Assembly: GCF_000344685.1 (NCBI RefSeq)
Contig: NW_006920410.1
Span: 2,180,693-2,244,692 of the forward strand
Direction of reading: 5' to 3'
DNA from: Gloeophyllum trabeum ATCC 11539
Taxonomy: Eukaryota > Basidiomycota > Agaricomycetes > Gloeophyllales > Gloeophyllaceae
DNA: 64,000 nt
Both the position numbers and the translations under genes were made by a program. Each line of letters begins with the position of its first letter. The first letter of the stretch is position 1. Positions 33,298 through 44,076 of the stretch are shown one piece after another. The notes beneath the pieces are model-generated. The model saw only the letters and a program-made list of their open reading frames with translations. It searched no databases and was not told the DNA's origin.

Positions 33298-35753
33298 TCA
33301 GATATGGGCTTGCATGATGGCGTCGGATATGAAGTGGGCCGAGATTTGGCGGCCTCCAAAGAATCGTCCGTTTAAGCCTTCCACGGCATTTTTGGCAGAC
33401 TCGACTGAGTCAAATCGCACGTAGATCTCGCCCTAAGTAAAGACCAATCAGGATGGCTTTGGAACGAATATGATAATGGACTTACCTCAGAGTCCTTCTC
33501 GACTTTGATAGCATCTATCTTGCCATATCGTCGCTCGCACTCCCCTTTGACGTCGTCAGCCAAGTCCTTGTCCCAATCACGTTCAATCTCACTGCAGGAG
33601 CCGTCAGAGTGACACAGGCACAAAGAAAGATACAGTCGTAGAAACGCACTCTGCAGGGTTGAACATATTCCTTAGTAGTACAGATTTGGACTGCATCATC
33701 TGAGGTATGTTGGGACGCGAACTGGAAGTGCATGAAGACAAAATCAGCTATCTATCTAGGTGTATATGGGAAGAATTGCCACGTACACAGGCTCCTCTCG
33801 CGTAGGTGCAGGCTCAATCCTAGCAAGTTTCTGCATTAGCGCTTGACGTGATGCTGCATTCAAATTACCGCCTGCGTTTTCAAACTCGATTAACATGGGC
33901 TTTCCGGAAGGAATGATCAAGAGTATCTACCTCCGGCTTCATCGAGAGAATCCTGCTGGGTATATTTAACGGAACCCTTTTCGTGAACAGTGTTCACGCG
34001 AAGCTGGTGTGAAAGTTAATCTAAGGGGGATGAACGAAAACTGAATAACGCACTGTACGGCCAGCGAGCTCAAAGCCCTCCATCTGCTCAAGAGCCATTT
34101 TCGCATCCTCGCGCCTCTTGTATCTGGGACCAAATTATTCGGATTGAGAAGTGTATGGTCGACGCAAACTTACTGAACGAAGGCGTATCCTTTGCTGCGC
34201 CCGGTCATAGGATCCCTATGAAGATCCACAAATTCAAGTTCTCCAAACGGCTCGAATACCTGCTTGATGTCTGATTCGGTAAGATTAAAGTGCAGAGAAC
34301 CGACATAGAGCCTGACAGACGGTAAGTAATGAGATCACGACGGGGATTTGGAATACTCACTGCATAGGTCCGTGAGATGCGCTGACGCCAGGCGGAAGGT
34401 TGAGGCTCCTAAGTAAGATAGTATGATCACACGAAACCAAGCAAGTCACAAGCAACTCACCCATCCCCTGCATGGGTCCTATTTCTCTCGGATTCAGTAA
34501 ACTGCACTTTGATAGGAAGACCCATGACAACCGTGCCCGAAAGAGCAATAGCTTTGTCGACGAGTTCAATTGTGCGTAACTCGACATAACCGATACTTTG
34601 ACAGGTCAGTCTCGTATCACCAACAATCCTGAGCACTCACCCCTTGGAACGTCTCGACAGCCTGTCCGTTACAATCCTCGCATCCATGACACTTCCTTCG
34701 CCGAGATGATCTTCGAAGAAATAGCCCAGATCTCGCGCAGTAAGCCGCGCAGCCAACTGAGAAACGAAAACAGACCGCTGCTCCGAATCGTCTTCTTTGG
34801 GTTCATCTGGGTTGAAAGGCTCCTCGACAGGTGCCTCGTAACTGGGAGAAGCACGTCTACGGCGAGTAGTGTGAGACGGAGAAACATGCCCAGTACAAGC
34901 ATTAAAGAATGTACATACTTGATAGCAGCAGCAGCAGCGGCAGCAGCATCGGCAGGGAGTGGAGGGTGGCTTCTACCGCGGCTGCTGTGGCGGTCCCTGT
35001 CATCGTCTGGGGGTGGACGTCTCCTTTCGTCCCGACGAGGACGCAGCGGGTCATCAAATTCGTCGCGAGGGTCGCGAGGCCTTGGCGGCCTATCAGGATA
35101 TCTGCGATCTCGGTCGTAAGAGCGGTCTCGCCTTTCAGACCTACGACGTGGGCTATCACTCAGAGGCGGCGGAGGCGGTGGCGGCAGTCCAGCTTCGGGA
35201 GGAGGAGGCGGCAGAGTGTTCTCGCCCGCGCTCTCGTCGCGTCTCCTCTTCGAACGATCTTCATGGTCACGGTGTTCCGGAGAAGCATCCATGTCGTCCT
35301 CACGCCTGCGACGCTTCTCCCGAGGCTCCCTGTCGTCCTTGTCATAGTCCCTTTCCCTGTCACGATGACTGTGTCTGCTTTCTCCACGCTCACGTTCCCT
35401 GTCGCCGCGCCCGTCGCGACGCCTGTCTCTGTCCCTATCCCTGTCTCTGTCGCGATGTCCATCTCTGTGGGACCTCTCCCGAGACCGGTGACTCCTTTCA
35501 CTGTAGCGATCACGGCTGCGGCTCCTTTTCCTTCGGTCGTCATCATGACCATCCTTGTCTCTGCGCCTTTCGCGCCTTTCACGGTCCCTGTCATGGTCTC
35601 GCTCTCGGGAGCGTGAGCGGTGCGACCGCCTGGTATGCAAGGTATCGGTCGAGCGGACCCTGCTCGCGTGTATGCGCTTGTGATTAGTACGTACAGGTTG
35701 CAAAGCAAAATGAACACCTACGATTTACGGTCCGGCGACCTATCGACGTCCAT
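33298..35753 (-). CDS. RBM39/Rsd1-like splicing factor
   Basis: SR-like splicing factor of the RBM39 (CAPER-alpha) / S. pombe Rsd1 family, nuclear. The short first exon MDVDRSPDRKS splices to an Arg-Ser/Arg-Asp/Arg-Glu domain of over 150 residues (RRSHRSRSRERDHDRDRERR and similar). A Pro-rich and Ala-rich stretch follows, then three RRMs. RRM1 has SVFVSQLAARLTARDLGYFF and DARIVTDRLSRRSKG; RRM2 has QLYVGSLHFNLTESDIKQVF and HRDPMTGRSKGYAFV. After SRQALMQKLARIEPAP comes a U2AF-homology third RRM, SVLLRNMFNPAE, then EIERDWDKDLADDVKGECER and GEIYVRFDSVESAKNAVEGL. It ends NGRFFGGRQISAHFISDA and a few more residues. About ten introns. The Ala octamer before RRM1 is encoded by GCA/GCG/GCC repeats at about 34921-34950. 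Confidence 0.93.
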
Positions 35754-36004
35754 TTTTCCGTTGGGAGAGGACATTATAGCTTCGGAAGGCAGCAAAATGC
35801 GCGCACGGAGCAATTCCAGCTACGACCTGCACGCTTAGCGAAAGCTGCACTGGCCCGAAACTTGCAGCGCAGAAGCTTGAACTGAGTCTGAATCACCGGC
35901 ATTCGCCGAGCTGTGTCTCGTCGAACCTCCTTCAAATCCGATGTCGAGTCAATAAAATACAGTGATCCAGTGATACATTGTTCTAAATAATCGATGCAAT
36001 CCCT

Positions 36005-37422
36005 CTACTGCTTGAGCAAGTCGGCCAATCTACTCCTGACGCGCTTCTCAGCTTGCGCGAGCTCCATTTCCTCAGCTTTCTGGTACAACTGGTTCAGCGG
36101 GTTGTCCAAGCCCTCCTTCTCCAAATCGTTCTCGATCTGAGAGAACTCCTTGGTGAACTTCCCGTTGAGAATCTAGCAAATATATTTAGCGAGTTGCAGG
36201 AGGCGACGAGATGACCGACACAAGTTTACCTGGTTGTACAGGATGTTCTTGAAGTGTTCGCGAGCAGCAGTGCCATCGAGCTTCAATGCTCCGCTGAGCT
36301 GACCGTATTGCGATACGGTGGAATGGTGCTTCAACTAATGGACAATAGCTCTTAGCAGCGAAGTCGAGTACATAAGAGAACACGCGATACAAACCTGCGT
36401 AACGAAACCTTCGTCGGCTGCTGCCTCGAAGATCTCCGCGGGCTCTTTGGACATCCACCTGGATACTAGGGTCAGTAAGGAAAGAGGCACGCTGCCGATC
36501 CTCTTACATTTCATAGCAAAGCGCTTCGTCCGAGCAACCGGCCTCCTTCAGTACACTGAAGGCTTCGCTAGAGCGAAGGAGTCAGCCGAGAACACAAGAG
36601 GACGATATAGTTTGGGCATACCGGAAAAGCATGATGATATTTGGCCAGAGCGCCTGCTCGGCCATGAGATCCATGGCGGTCTCTTCGTATACCGAAGAGG
36701 CGATGGCTCCCAATTTCGTAGCGCCAATGCCGCGAGAAAGAGCCAGAGCAACCTTCAGGGCGTTTCCGGTGCCGTCTTGTTCAGCGGAAACAAAGCAAGG
36801 GAAGCCCTTGCCCTTCTGATACAGAGAGCGAACGGATGACCCAATCATCCGGGGCGCGACCATAACGACATCTTGGCTGGGCTTAAATTTTAAAAGCTTG
36901 AAGAACACATTATAACCACTTGCGACGCAGATAGCTGCGTTATCCTTCAACCTCGGGGCGAAAGTCTCATTGAAGACACGTGGCTGGACCTGGTCAGGGA
37001 TCAGGAGGAAGACAACTGTATGACAGGTTGAGCAAGCAGACAGCTTTATAAGATTCGAATGAGCTTACCATCGGCGACTTCAGCAGCCTTTGCGAAATCG
37101 TGTTCGACGTTGAAACCTTTGGATTTGGCGTCCTCTGCATATGAGTCCGGCCGGTTGGCAATGATGATTCTTTCATTCGGGAAGCCGGTATCTCTCAGAT
37201 TCTGGGCTTGAGCTGCCCCCTGGTTGCCGAAGCTATGTATCTCAGGTCAGCATCGTTTATTAGAGCGAGTACGAAGATAGATGGCACGTACCCAAGGAAG
37301 ACGATGGTCTTGCCGTCAAGCACGGCGAGGTCAGCGTCCGAGTCGTAGTAGCTGCGAGGGTGTCAGTGTTGCTCGTGTGCAAGGTAAGACGTATCCGCCA
37401 CTGACATCTTAGCAGAGCCCAT
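36005..37422 (-). CDS. Atypical ketol-acid reductoisomerase-like protein
   Basis: KARI-like NAD(P)-binding protein. It begins MGSAKMSVADTYYDSDADLA with no mitochondrial presequence, unlike fungal Ilv5. The Rossmann core reads LDGKTIVFLGFGNQGAAQAQ and IIIANRPDSYAEDAKSKGF. EVADVVFLLIPDQVQPRVF, LKFKPSQDVVMVAPRMIGSS and VRSLYQKGKGFPCFVSAEQD follow. The second domain has ASSVYEETAMDLMAEQALWP, AFSVLKEAGCSDEALCYEMW and HSTVSQYGQLSGAL. It ends MELAQAEKRVRSRLADLLKQ. In canonical KARIs the loop after MVAP carries a catalytic Lys (APK); here it is APRM. Some metal-ligand acids appear kept (EETAMD, MAEQ). It is therefore a divergent KARI, perhaps with another substrate. It is divergent from the SDR gene 331 bp away. 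Confidence 0.75.
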
Positions 37423-37753
37423 AGCGAGGACGGTTCAGGGTAAGTGGAGACGAGGGAATCAAAGGTTTCTGCTATATGTGCTGACATATCTCGAGCTTAT
37501 ATAGCGATGCAAAATAGATAGAAGAGCGTGAATAGGACGTTGGGACCGGAATGGTTGTCCTTGCTCAGTCCCTGTGACAAGCAGGCCACCGGCGTTTGCG
37601 GCCCGCACCTCCTTGCCACAACTCGTGATCACGAGGAATTCAGACAAGCTGCAGCTTCGCCGGCTTCCCCTGCTCTTTATTTCAGGCTGAGATGGCCTGC
37701 TGCGATTCGAAAGATAGCCGCAATTGCACGGCATTTCTGTCGCTGTCGGTAGA
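37423..37753. promoter_or_regulatory. Divergent promoter, KARI-like / SDR
   Basis: 331 bp between divergent start codons, so the two genes may be co-regulated. I see no strong TATA box. Confidence 0.35.
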
Positions 37754-38820
37754 ATGTCGCTGCTCCCGGGGAAAGTCGTCTGCATAACCGGCGCCTCCAG
37801 AGGCATTGGACGCGGCTGCGCTCTCGAGTGCGCAAAACATGGTGCTGGCGGTCTCATTCTGCACTATTATGGGGACAAGGATACACAGGACGAGATACAG
37901 TCACTGAAGCAGGAGATAGAGGCCGTCAACCCGAGCACGAAAGTTGTGGCTGTCCCGGGCGATATCGCGGACCCCGAGACCTCCAAGAACGTATGGCCTT
38001 TGTCTGCACTCTGACATTCACATCTAACGCGACCTGCAGGTTGTTGAAGAAGGCGTAAAATCATTTGGACGTATAGGTACGCCCCACTTTTCCCGTCAAG
38101 AGTTTCATTATTGACCGTTTGTACAGACGTCCTGATCAGCAATGCTGGAATATGCCCGTTCTGGGACTTCTTGTCTATGCCTCATTCCGTCTGGGAGAGA
38201 ACGCGACAAGTCAATCTGGATGGCTCATTCTACATTACACAGAGTGAGTACCCAATAACTTAAACCCTTGGGATCAGCCTTGACATCATACATAACATTC
38301 TCTATCAGGAGTAGCCAACCAGATGAAAGAGCAAACGCCCCAGGGTGGCTCGATCATCGGCATATCCTCCATCTCCGCGCTCGTAGGCGGCGGCCAGCAG
38401 GTGTATGTGTCACAGACCATGAAATTATGCGGCCACGTAGACCTGATTTCGTGAATCCAGACACTATACGCCCACGAAGGCCGGCATCCTTTCCTTAATG
38501 CAGAGTTGCGCAGTCGCACTCGGACCTTACAATATCAGAGCCAACGCCATCCTTCCTGGCACTATCGCTACTGATATAAACAAGGAGGACCTCTCGGACG
38601 CCGCGAAGCGTGAGGGCATGATCAAGAGAACATGTCTTGGAAGACTTGGCGGTGAGTCCGAGGGACCTGGTAGCTCCAAGTGTGACCTGCTGCTGATGAT
38701 ACCCGTTAGCCCCCGACGATATCGCCGGTCCAGCAGTATTCCTAGCGAGCGATCTCGCGAAATATGTGACGGGCGCGTCCTTGTTGGTGGACGGAGGCTT
38801 ATTCGTGAACTTACAGTAAA
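37754..38820 (+). CDS. L-rhamnose-1-dehydrogenase-like SDR
   Basis: Short-chain dehydrogenase of about 260 residues in about six exons, resembling fungal L-rhamnose-1-dehydrogenase, the first step of the non-phosphorylative rhamnose pathway. The cofactor motif is [58 protein letters not shown] and [19 protein letters not shown] (catalytic Ser) come next. HYTPTKAG carries the Tyr-x3-Lys pair. The C-terminal part reads [40 protein letters not shown] and [19 protein letters not shown]. The Asp/Lys preference for NAD versus NADP cannot be fixed by eye. The neighbours are not other rhamnose-pathway genes that I recognise. Confidence 0.8.
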
Positions 38821-38973
38821 CCGACCACCGTCGGTGGATCCGACCTGACCATACAGTGTAGATTCGTAGATTGTAAGTTAGCTGTGCAAATACCAGAAGC
38901 AATGAAGTGTACATTTCCTGTGCAGGACCGTAGAGATATCCGGCCCGTTCGGACAGCTCGCGCATGACCTCGC

Positions 38974-39721
38974 TTATAGGGGCAACACATCCGCCAGAGG
39001 CTCTCCGTTGACAATCGCAGGTTCTGCATCGATAATCACGGTCACCCATCGAGCCCAGCCACTGCTCGGGTTGCGCCAGAGATGATTCGTGCCCTTCTGA
39101 ATGACGACGTCTCCGGGGTTCTTGAGATGCGTCTCCGCTCCGTCCTCCAAGACAAGCGTCAGCTCGCCTTGGACTAGAAGACATACTGAGCACGGGTGCG
39201 ATATATCAATGAGCGGAAGGTGCATACTGAGGATGTTGTAGTCAACTGAGCTTGACCTGTGCTGCACCGGATATCATGAGTTAAGGAACGAATCCGCGAT
39301 ATCATGCCAGCCCTCACCATCGGCGTAGCTGCTCCTGGCCCGAGATCGGTGTAACGGAAGCCTGCGCCGTTTGGGACCACCAGGCCGTTTCCTACATACC
39401 GGACGACGCCATCCTCGCTTTATGGCGGCCCGCGAGCAGCCGGGTTGAGCAATGCGAATGTAGGGGGATTAAAACCCGACGCACTCAAGATTATTGTCTT
39501 TGCCAGGGATAGGAGCGGACGCCCATATAGTGCCAACTCTCAGGCCTTCATTGCCACCCAACGCCTTGCAACATGGAGTGCTCTTAGTAGGATCTTTAGG
39601 CATTGAGAAAGTGTTTTACCTGGGATGGGATTCCTGTATCGCTTTGTATGATAGTAGATCCTCTGCTATCATGCGCAGTGACGACGCGACGCAAATCTGG
39701 GATCGTCGGTGAAGTGGCCAT
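38974..39721 (-). CDS. Single-domain cupin protein
   Basis: Small cupin of about 170 residues in about five exons. It begins MATSPTIPDLRRVVTAHDSR and includes LRVGTIWASAPIPGKDNNLE, VVRYVGNGLVVPNGAGFRYT and DLGPGAATPMHRSSSVDYNI. The beta-barrel motif 1 Glu/His set is in this last stretch, and motif 2 is in NPGDVVIQKGTNHLWRNPSS. It ends IIDAEPAIVNGEPLADVLPL. The GELTLVLEDGAETHLKNPGD stretch is typical. Such fungal cupins are often tailoring or sugar-related enzymes; function unknown. It lies just 3' of, and convergent with, the rhamnose-dehydrogenase-like gene. Confidence 0.8.
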
Positions 39722-40019
39722 AGTGATAGTGAACTGCACACCCTGCAGCAGTGAGGGTATCCTGGATTTAAGGAACACATCGTTCCATGACAAGAATACC
39801 GCGAAGGCTCCGGCCCGGGGGAAAAAATCAATAAATATATCAGATGGAAGCAGTTGTATAGTGCAAGTAACGATGACATGGAAGAAGAACCTTCGACCAA
39901 GTGGCCCATTATACAGTAGCTGACGAGCGTCGCATGAGCCGACACGAGCAAAACACCACTGCTACATCAACCCTCTAACCCGTAACACCCTACCCAGGGA
40001 GCCAGATAGGAACCAGACT

Positions 40020-41385
40020 TCAAGGAGCGGTATCTGCCCGTCGTGAGGAATAGGGATGATCAGCTTGAGTTCAGTGATAATCAATAGATCACTTACAATA
40101 ATAGTACTCATTAATCAAGGGAATCCAAGCTTGCACTACAGAGCCGAACAAGTTCAGCAACGGAATATTAGCCGTTTTATCCACGAAGGTCTCCAGCTTG
40201 GGCCTGGAAGAAAGGAATAGTCAGTAATAATCAGGTGAACCGGTACCACACAATATACCTAGTGAATTCCCTCCATATCGACCCGCGGAGCAGGTACCAC
40301 AGGATATGCCTGTCTCTCCGCGCGTATTCCGCACGTTCAAGTTCTGAGGATGGCGACGGCGTACGCCGGAGATTTCGCGACAGGATTTCAATCATGATGG
40401 AAGTCATAAATGGCTGATTAGAGTGGGGGTCTCTGGACAGCAGAACCGCTAGTCAGGGAAGGATGTGAGTGAGAAATCGCATATGACCGATGATTGGGAC
40501 ATTACCATAAATCAGCGGTCGAATGGCATAGATGACTTCAGCAAGCCAGTCTTTCGGGCTTGAGAGAGTCTTCATCAACGCTGTCGGGGTCTTTACCGCT
40601 GAAATGGTGAGGGCCTTAGGGAGCAGATAATCTTCTACAGGGGAAGGCATCGAAAGCGGGGGTGGGGTAGTAAGGAGGGTGTGAGGCGGCAAAGCGGTAT
40701 GGTTGTTCTTGAGATGATCCGGGGTAGAGATGGGAGATGAGGACCGAGGAGACGAAGGGGCAAGGGTAGGAGAGGACGTGTTGGAGGGCGGTAGTGTCGA
40801 TGGGTCGAATTCCCTCTCCGGTATTGGGGGCGTGACCAGTGGTCTTCGGGTGATCCGAAGCAGAACGAGACGCAAAACAGCTCTGGACAGAAACTGTGAA
40901 TCCTGGACCAATCTCCGTTACTGGGGCTTACTTGATGGATTCCAACAGAACTATTCCCCGCCATTTGTTCTTGGCTGATGCCTTTCGCTTCAAGCCCATC
41001 TCAATAACAAGCTCCACAAATCGTATTAGCTCCAGAGCTCTCGCCGCCCATTTGTATCGGTTGTCCCGGTCAGACCATGCACGGGTGTAGCGTGAGTGTA
41101 GTGAAGAAGGGATGAGAGGTCGATATTTGGGATCGTTATGGATGATGCGAGACAGCAAGGTGTCATGGTATAAACTCAATGTATTGAGCAAAGACACGAC
41201 TACACCCGTGTTAGACAATGAGAGCGGAACAGCGAACGCTACTAACGAGCTTCTGAGGCCAGCTCAGCATCTTTGAACCTCCCTGGCAGGAACCACGAGA
41301 GTGACCTTATGGTCGATTCAACGCTTGAGATGGTAGAGACATTGTGAATCAGAAATGACTCGTAGCGAGCAATGGCGGATGACAT
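40020..41385 (-). CDS. PEX16: Peroxin Pex16
   Basis: Peroxisomal membrane biogenesis factor that helps insert peroxisomal membrane proteins and recruits Pex3. It begins MSSAIARYESFLIHNVSTIS. Next are RSLSWFLPGRFKDAELASEA and VSLLNTLSLYHDTLLSRI, then RAWSDRDNRYKWAARALELI, RFVELVIEMGLKRKASAKNK and WRGIVLLESIKA. A Pro/Ser/Thr-rich loop with PPSNTSSPTLAPSSPRSSSP follows. The C-half has DWLAEVIYAIRPLIYG, RDRHILWYLLRGSIWREFTR and PLLNLFGSVVQAWIPLINEY. The final intron joins EYYY to YTAP, giving the usual YYYYTAP end. If unspliced it would stop at 40088. Six or so introns. Confidence 0.88.
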
Positions 41386-42172
41386 GGGCAGCGAGGCAGA
41401 GTAGCACCTCCCCCGAGAGTACAAGTGCCTCCAGAGGATCGGTATGCGGGGCAAGGTGTGCCGTGCAATGTGATTTCCCCTGTTGAAATTCTCACGCCAC
41501 CGTCATGCCACAAACCGTGGATGCGTGGCTAACTGTAATCCATTGCGTTTATTACGATTGGGACCACCTGTTCAAATTTATAGACGCACTCGCCTCTCGA
41601 TTCAGAATAAACATACAAGAGCGCGAAGCACCGATGTGCGGTACAGGCCTAAGGGCTCCAAAGGGTAGGATCGACAGAGTTAATTTACTCGCGTGCGCGT
41701 GCCGATAAGTCCGCCTATAGTCACTCATAGTCACCGCAAATATTTGAAAGAGACTCGATCCTGGACGTGATTACTTCGATGTTGCGTCGCAGTCTGCCTC
41801 GTGTTACACGAGTAGCGAGCAGGTCTGATCCGACGACTTCAAGCACTGGAACGTGCCCGCCTTGATTGCCCTTTTTGTCGACCCAGTATGTAAGGGCTCC
41901 TTGCAGAACAATGCCTCGAGCTCGGGGCCTCGCGGACGTTTATTAGACAACACGCACTCTGATCCTGCTTGCCTCTTACCTTTGACAACCACGCTCTCCG
42001 ACGGACATCGCTATGAGCAGGCAGGGCATACCCGGAAACTACCTCCAGACGAGCCCTGTCAGGGGACAGCTCGAACCTTTGGAGGGCAATACAAGGACCG
42101 GGTGGCGCTACCTGCAGTGCACGGATACCCCCAACGAACTCAAGGTAACGACATGCCCTATAGTCTCGAGTC
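41386..42172. other. Divergent intergenic region with unassigned ORFs
   Basis: About 0.8 kb between the PEX16 start and the proline-rich gene start. An ATG at 42013 opens a frame (MSRQGIPGNYLQTSPVRG) that overlaps the next CDS in another frame. It could be a uORF or leader. No other support. Confidence 0.4.
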
Positions 42173-43564
42173 ATGTCTACGACGAATATCGTTCTTCAGG
42201 TTCTACTCCCTCCAAGGACAGCTCTACTCTATGCCAATCTCATCCGGCGAGAACAGGCGGAACTTGCCAAGGGCACATCCGCCAATTGGGAGCTCATCAT
42301 GAGGATGCGACATCTCAAGGATCGCATGATCCGCAAATGTATGAGGCTGGCCCGCGTGTCACCGCCAAAGCAGTCGGTCACATTCAAGACCGTCCAAGCT
42401 CCTCCCGATTTCAGGTTGAAAGAGCTGGAGAAGTGGTTTAAGGAGGAACGGATTCCTGTAGAGGATGATGCTCCACCCGTGCGTCCTTCATCGATCCAGG
42501 AGACGCGTGCTAAACCGTCCTGTGATTGTGATATGTGTCGTCGACGACGCGCCTCTCAGAGTCGGCCCACGTCCCATGTATCGGTCTCAAGAACTGTCCC
42601 AAGGTCACAGCGTTCATCTGTTCGCTACTCTTACCGGATGGGTACGCCGCGGCCTGTCTCTACCAACCTGAGTTACGTCGAAGAAGATACTCGTCCTCCC
42701 GGACCTGGCTACTCTGAACCCGAAAGGGAGCCAACTCCGTTACCTCCACGAGTCGCTTCACCAGAAAGGATCCCCGTACGTTCTCCGTCGCCTTTACCCC
42801 ATCCGTACCTGCATGAGGAACTAAACCCGGCCGATCCGTCTACCGCACCTGCACCGGACATTCTCCAGATGCCAGAACCAGAAGTAGACCGGATGCCCGA
42901 ACCAGAGACGACCCAAATGCCAGTGCCTGAAATCCCGAACCCTCTCGGAGAGCCTATTCCCGTAGACATTGCGGCGCCTTTGAATCAAGATCTTCCACCA
43001 CGTCCCAACATCCCCCGGCGTCGGAGCAGCCTGAAGTCGGCTAATGCCCTCAACAGGTTCAGTAATGGCAGCGTCAAGACCGTTGCGTGGGCCATGGACC
43101 GTGACTGGCTTGATCAGGTCGCTAAGTACGAGGACGCGATAGCTGCGCTAGAAGGCACAGGTCAGTAAGCCCCAGGTCTACTCCTTACTCCATGTTAACA
43201 TGGTGCTGGGCTGTGTAGGTAATGAAGTCGAGGAAATCAAGGCATCCTATCGAGTCCAGATCGGTGAAATCAGGGGCTTACGGCAACATATCTCCGATGG
43301 CCTAGCCAGATTGCAGCGCGAAGTAGAGCGACTACGGCTGAGCGAAGACATCATGCGTGGCCTGGAGGACCGCATCCAATCGAATTATGATGCTTTGCAA
43401 GATAAACAAACCCAGTATCAGTCGACTGGTATGTCCCATCTCGCGCTGGTAGTTCGTGGACGTCTTGGCACACCTAATGGATATTTACAGTGAACGCCGT
43501 GATAGAGGAGTCAAAGCGCGTTGTTGACCTCTGCGATCGCAAGAGGGTTCAGCAGAATCTATAA
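42173..43564 (+). CDS. Hypothetical Pro-rich coiled-coil protein
   Basis: Not recognised. About 440 residues over three exons. It begins MSTTNIVLQVLLPPRTALLY, with a helical, basic N-region containing MRHLKDRMIRKCMRLARVSP. A disordered Pro/Glu-rich middle carries a CDCDMCRRRR cluster and a short run of M-P-E-P-E type repeats near 42865-42930. A coiled coil near the end has VEEIKASYRVQIGEIRGLRQ and LARLQREVERLRLSEDIMRG. The last exon ends DLCDRKRVQQNL. It is possibly a scaffold or spindle/septum-associated protein, but there is no basis for a firmer call. Divergent from PEX16. Confidence 0.65.
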
Positions 43565-44076
43565 TGTCGTTCCCAATCGTCAGACTGATCCTTCTAATAG
43601 CACGAGTTATACCGAGCATATACATATACTAATATGTGCGAAGCCCCACTCAAACTTGCTTGAGTCACTGTTCAGGGATGGCTTGGATGTGGAATACCAG
43701 AACAAATGACACTAAAGCTTGATGATCAGGACATCGAAGTTGACTCATGTCGTTGACTTGAACCGTATACGCAGTGCAGAAAGCGTACACACATTGGCAA
43801 ATGCATACCTCCTTGTTCTCCGTCATGGGAGTAAAATTCAGACAATTCAAAATAGTGCAAGAAGTCAATTTACTAGATTAGAGGTCAAACATCATCTGAT
43901 CATCGGCCAAATGAAGGGGATCTACGCATTATAGCGAGTTACGGGTATCTTACAGACGATACAAGGGGTATAGACGCGCAGCGCCGCCGCTCAGTCACAG
44001 AACCCATCCGCATCGTCTCGCTTAACAGTACCTGAGAGTGCCTATATGGATGGAAGACATAAGCACGAGACGGCAC
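43565..44076. other. Convergent 3' region
   Basis: About 0.5 kb, A/T-rich, between two gene 3' ends. It may contain a last exon of the repeat-protein gene (possible acceptor CTCTCAG near 44032). No other feature seen. Confidence 0.4.

Noticed and set aside
34669..35717. Long open frames on both strands over the RS-rich region
   Set aside because: The Arg/Ser/Asp repeats of the RBM39 gene leave several frames open by composition. Only the minus-strand frame splices to the RRMs.
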